Below are positions 61,613 to 64,000 of a stretch of 64,000 bases of DNA, piece after piece. The stretch's first letter is position 1; the number at the start of each line of letters is the position of its first letter. A program made the translations under genes and the position numbers. Source of the stretch: Microcebus murinus (lineage: Eukaryota > Chordata > Mammalia > Primates > Cheirogaleidae); the NCBI RefSeq assembly GCF_040939455.1, contig NC_134106.1:86931001-86995000 (forward strand), read 5' to 3'. The notes beneath the pieces are model-generated. The model saw only the letters and a program-made list of their open reading frames with translations, was not told the DNA's origin and ran no database searches.

Positions 61613-62307
61613 AAAACTTGTTATTTTTAAGCTGCTGTTTGTTTAATTAGTTGTACTATTAATTACTAGTAATTGTCACTGATAGCTGGCCATACTTTTT
61701 TTAAATAAAAGCACTTATGAATCTGAAAAGTAAATAATATATGATTCCAAATAGTGCCACTCTTACATATTTTTATGATAAAGTAATAACACATGTACAT
61801 ATAATAATTATTATATTATTATTACTTTTAACAAAAAGTTGTGTTGCTATTTCCTGGGTTTATGCTCTAATGAGCTGGCTGCCTTTCATCAGGAAAGATG
61901 CAGACTTTAGAGAACGTACTTCAATTCATGGCTAAACATTTTCAAAAGAGTGGCTTTATAAAAAATGCTCCAGTGGGGAATTGCTTCATTGTGACCGGAC
62001 CACTTATTCCAAGGAATCCTTGTTCTCTATTGTGTTTCCATGCATATTGTTTAGCAGGAATGCAAATATTTGCTACTGGAAAAAGATATTCAAAGATTGG
62101 AAGAATGTGAACACTATTTAAGATGATTTGATGTTTCATTGTGATGTTTTATAAAACAGAAGTGTTTCAAAGGAAATTCAAATTCATAATTTCCTAGATG
62201 ATGCTTTGCAGAAAGTGATTAATTCAGAGAAACAAAAATTACAGGACATTTTATCAGTGATTTTAGATGTGGTTATATTCTGTGAAAAAAAGATTTTCCT
62301 CTTGAAA

Positions 62308-62346
62308 AGGTATTATTTAAAAGGTATTATTTAAAAGGTATTATTA
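62308..62346. repeat. Short tandem repeat, 14-base unit
   Basis: AAAAGGTATTATTT occurs nearly three times in a row. The surrounding 61,620-62,745 is AT-rich without recognised genes. Confidence 0.85.
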
Positions 62347-62748
62347 TTGGCAGGAATTATTGGAAGCCCACACATTTCCAAATAGAATGTTTCCAATTTT
62401 AGTTGTACTTATAATTACATTGTAGTGTCAGTATAGATAGTCATGTAGCTAATAGTGGAAAGAGATCTATGCTTGTATGTGTAATAAAATTAAAAGGAAT
62501 TTTTAATGTTCCTTGGAAATCATGTTAGACCTGAAAAACAATTGAGATTAACAGAAGTAAAATACTCTTCTGACCTTTCCATTTGTACAGAAGTAGCCCA
62601 TCGTGAACAAATGTATCATAAAAGGTAGGTTCATATTAACCATACTATCATAAAATAGAAGAAAGCTTTATTGACTTTATTCAAATGAAAGAAGAAATGA
62701 ATATGGTCTAGTTTAGAATATTCTTAAAGAATTAAAAGTAGATTATAG

Positions 62749-63078
62749 GCCAGGCGCGGTGGCTCACGCCTGTAATCCTAGCACTCTGGGAGGCTGAGGC
62801 AGGCGGATTGCTCAAGGTCAGGAGTTCAAAACCAGCCCGAGCTACAGCAAGACCTCTTCTCTACTATAAATAGAAAGAAATTAATTGGCCAACTAATATA
62901 TATAGAAAAAATTAGCCGGGCATGGTGGTGCATGCCTGTAGTCTCAGTTACTGGGGTGGCTGAGGCAGCAGGATTGCTAGAGCCTAGGAGTTTGAGGTTG
63001 CTGTGAGCTAGGCTGACGCCACGGCACTCACTCTAGCCTGGGCAACAAAGTAAGACTCTGTCTCAAAAAAAAAAATAG
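62749..63078 (+). mobile_element. Young lemur-type Alu SINE
   Basis: Complete dimer with A tail. The sequence 'agattatag' before and 'agattaca' after suggests the target-site duplication AGATTA. Confidence 0.93.
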
Positions 63079-63228
63079 ATTACAATGACAAAGTTGCTTC
63101 TCACCAGAGATATGATCGTGCACAACTATGGCAGGTATAGAAAAGGGTAGAAGCTGTTATGTCCCCTCCTTTAAAAATTATGCCAAACCTGGGCCTTACC
63201 TACATATATATGAACATAAACAGTTTCT

Positions 63229-63430
63229 GGTTACAATACCAGTAACTGATATAAACACTAGCTACTGGTATTTTATATATTGTAATATATAGTACACATA
63301 TATCACATGTTACATATATATTACAATATACATAGTTACTGACACAATATTCATATATATCAGTTTATATACTATTAATAATTAAACATGCCATTATATA
63401 TAATCAGTTATTGGTATTGTACCAGTAACC
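63229..63430. repeat. AT-rich palindromic stretch
   Basis: Nested inverted repeats. The outer arms are GGTTACAATACCAGTAACTG at 63,229-63,248 and its near complement at about 63,400-63,430. The inner arms TATATTGTAATATATA at about 63,276-63,291 pair with 63,315-63,332. From 63,431 to 64,000 no feature was recognised. Confidence 0.75.
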
Positions 63431-64000
63431 ATACACACACATGCACACACACAATACTAGTAACTGGGTCTTAAGAAATAGTCAAACACAGCAATTCTGT
63501 CACCTGAAAACGAAATAGTCTAACAAGCATATTTGAAAAATATAGTATTGTTGATGGGAAAAAAGAGGAAAGGTAGATTAAGAATTCTGTATAACACTAC
63601 AAATAGAAGACTAATTAAGTCATTTACCCTATCAAACTGGAAATCTAGTGGACGTGAGTGATTTCCTAAAAAAATGTAAATTGCCAAATGGACTCTGAAA
63701 TAAGGCAAACATAAGTAGGCCAATGAGCATGACCAGCTGCCACTGGAAAAGCCCTCAGGACCACCTGGGTTCGCAGCTAAACGTTAACTGACCTCCAGCT
63801 AATTCTGTATTGCAAACGGTCAGGGCTTAGAAAAACAACTAACAAAAGCAACGGGACTGTCCTCAGCTCACTATGTGGTTTGATATGAAAACTTGATAAA
63901 GCTAACATAGTTCATTTAATCTAAGGTGCCGATGATTGTCAAAACACACATTACCCACGTACCCTTACAAATATGCTGCCCATGAAGCTGACTTTCTTAA

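Overview
The window is mammalian, almost certainly strepsirrhine primate (lemur-type) DNA. The Alu-like SINEs carry the lemuriform diagnostic middle ('taaatagaaagaaattaattggc' type) and the 'agctaggctgacgccacggcactc' right arm. Young truncated LINE-1 tails of one family recur, older L1M, MER5, MaLR, MIR and L2 remnants lie in the background, and every recognisable protein gene is an intronless copy of a mammalian gene. No spliced host gene, tRNA, rRNA, CRISPR or operon is visible.

Bases 1 to about 37,085 are a head-to-tail tandem array of a roughly 11 kb segment: one partial unit (1-6,597), two full units (6,598-17,464 and 17,465-28,573) and a last unit (28,574-37,085) that carries a longer retrogene block and then large internal deletions. 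Each unit reads, on the plus strand: a 41-codon open reading frame of unknown origin at the junction, an antisense L1 3' tail, a minus-strand retrogene block, a promoter-like segment firing on the minus strand, a complete SINE, about 6 kb of non-coding DNA with an antisense L1M remnant, and a SINE broken at the next junction. The final unit ends in an unbroken SINE with target-site duplications and so shows the original right-hand edge of the array.

The retrogene block is the unusual part. A processed RBMX2 copy is the host. A full-length TAF8 retrocopy is inserted in it, with a 13 bp target-site duplication. In the third block SNW1 has been inserted upstream of TAF8, and both SNW1 and TAF8 are uninterrupted. 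In the first two blocks an EIF4A3 reading frame occupies the space between the RBMX2 leader and the TAF8 3' untranslated region, joined at short matching sequences on both sides. The same TATA/CCAAT-containing upstream sequence and RBMX2-derived leader therefore sit before different open reading frames in different units. RBMX2, SNW1 and EIF4A3 all encode spliceosome or exon-junction-complex proteins.

Bases 37,086-64,000 are single copy and transposon-rich: Alu elements on both strands, L1M fragments, one RPLP2 pseudogene, a MER5A element split by a solo LTR, an L1 tail split by a second solo LTR, a MaLR LTR, a local 0.2 kb duplication and an AT-rich palindromic stretch. No functional gene was recognised there. 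Between the listed elements the sequence looks like ordinary intergenic or intronic DNA.
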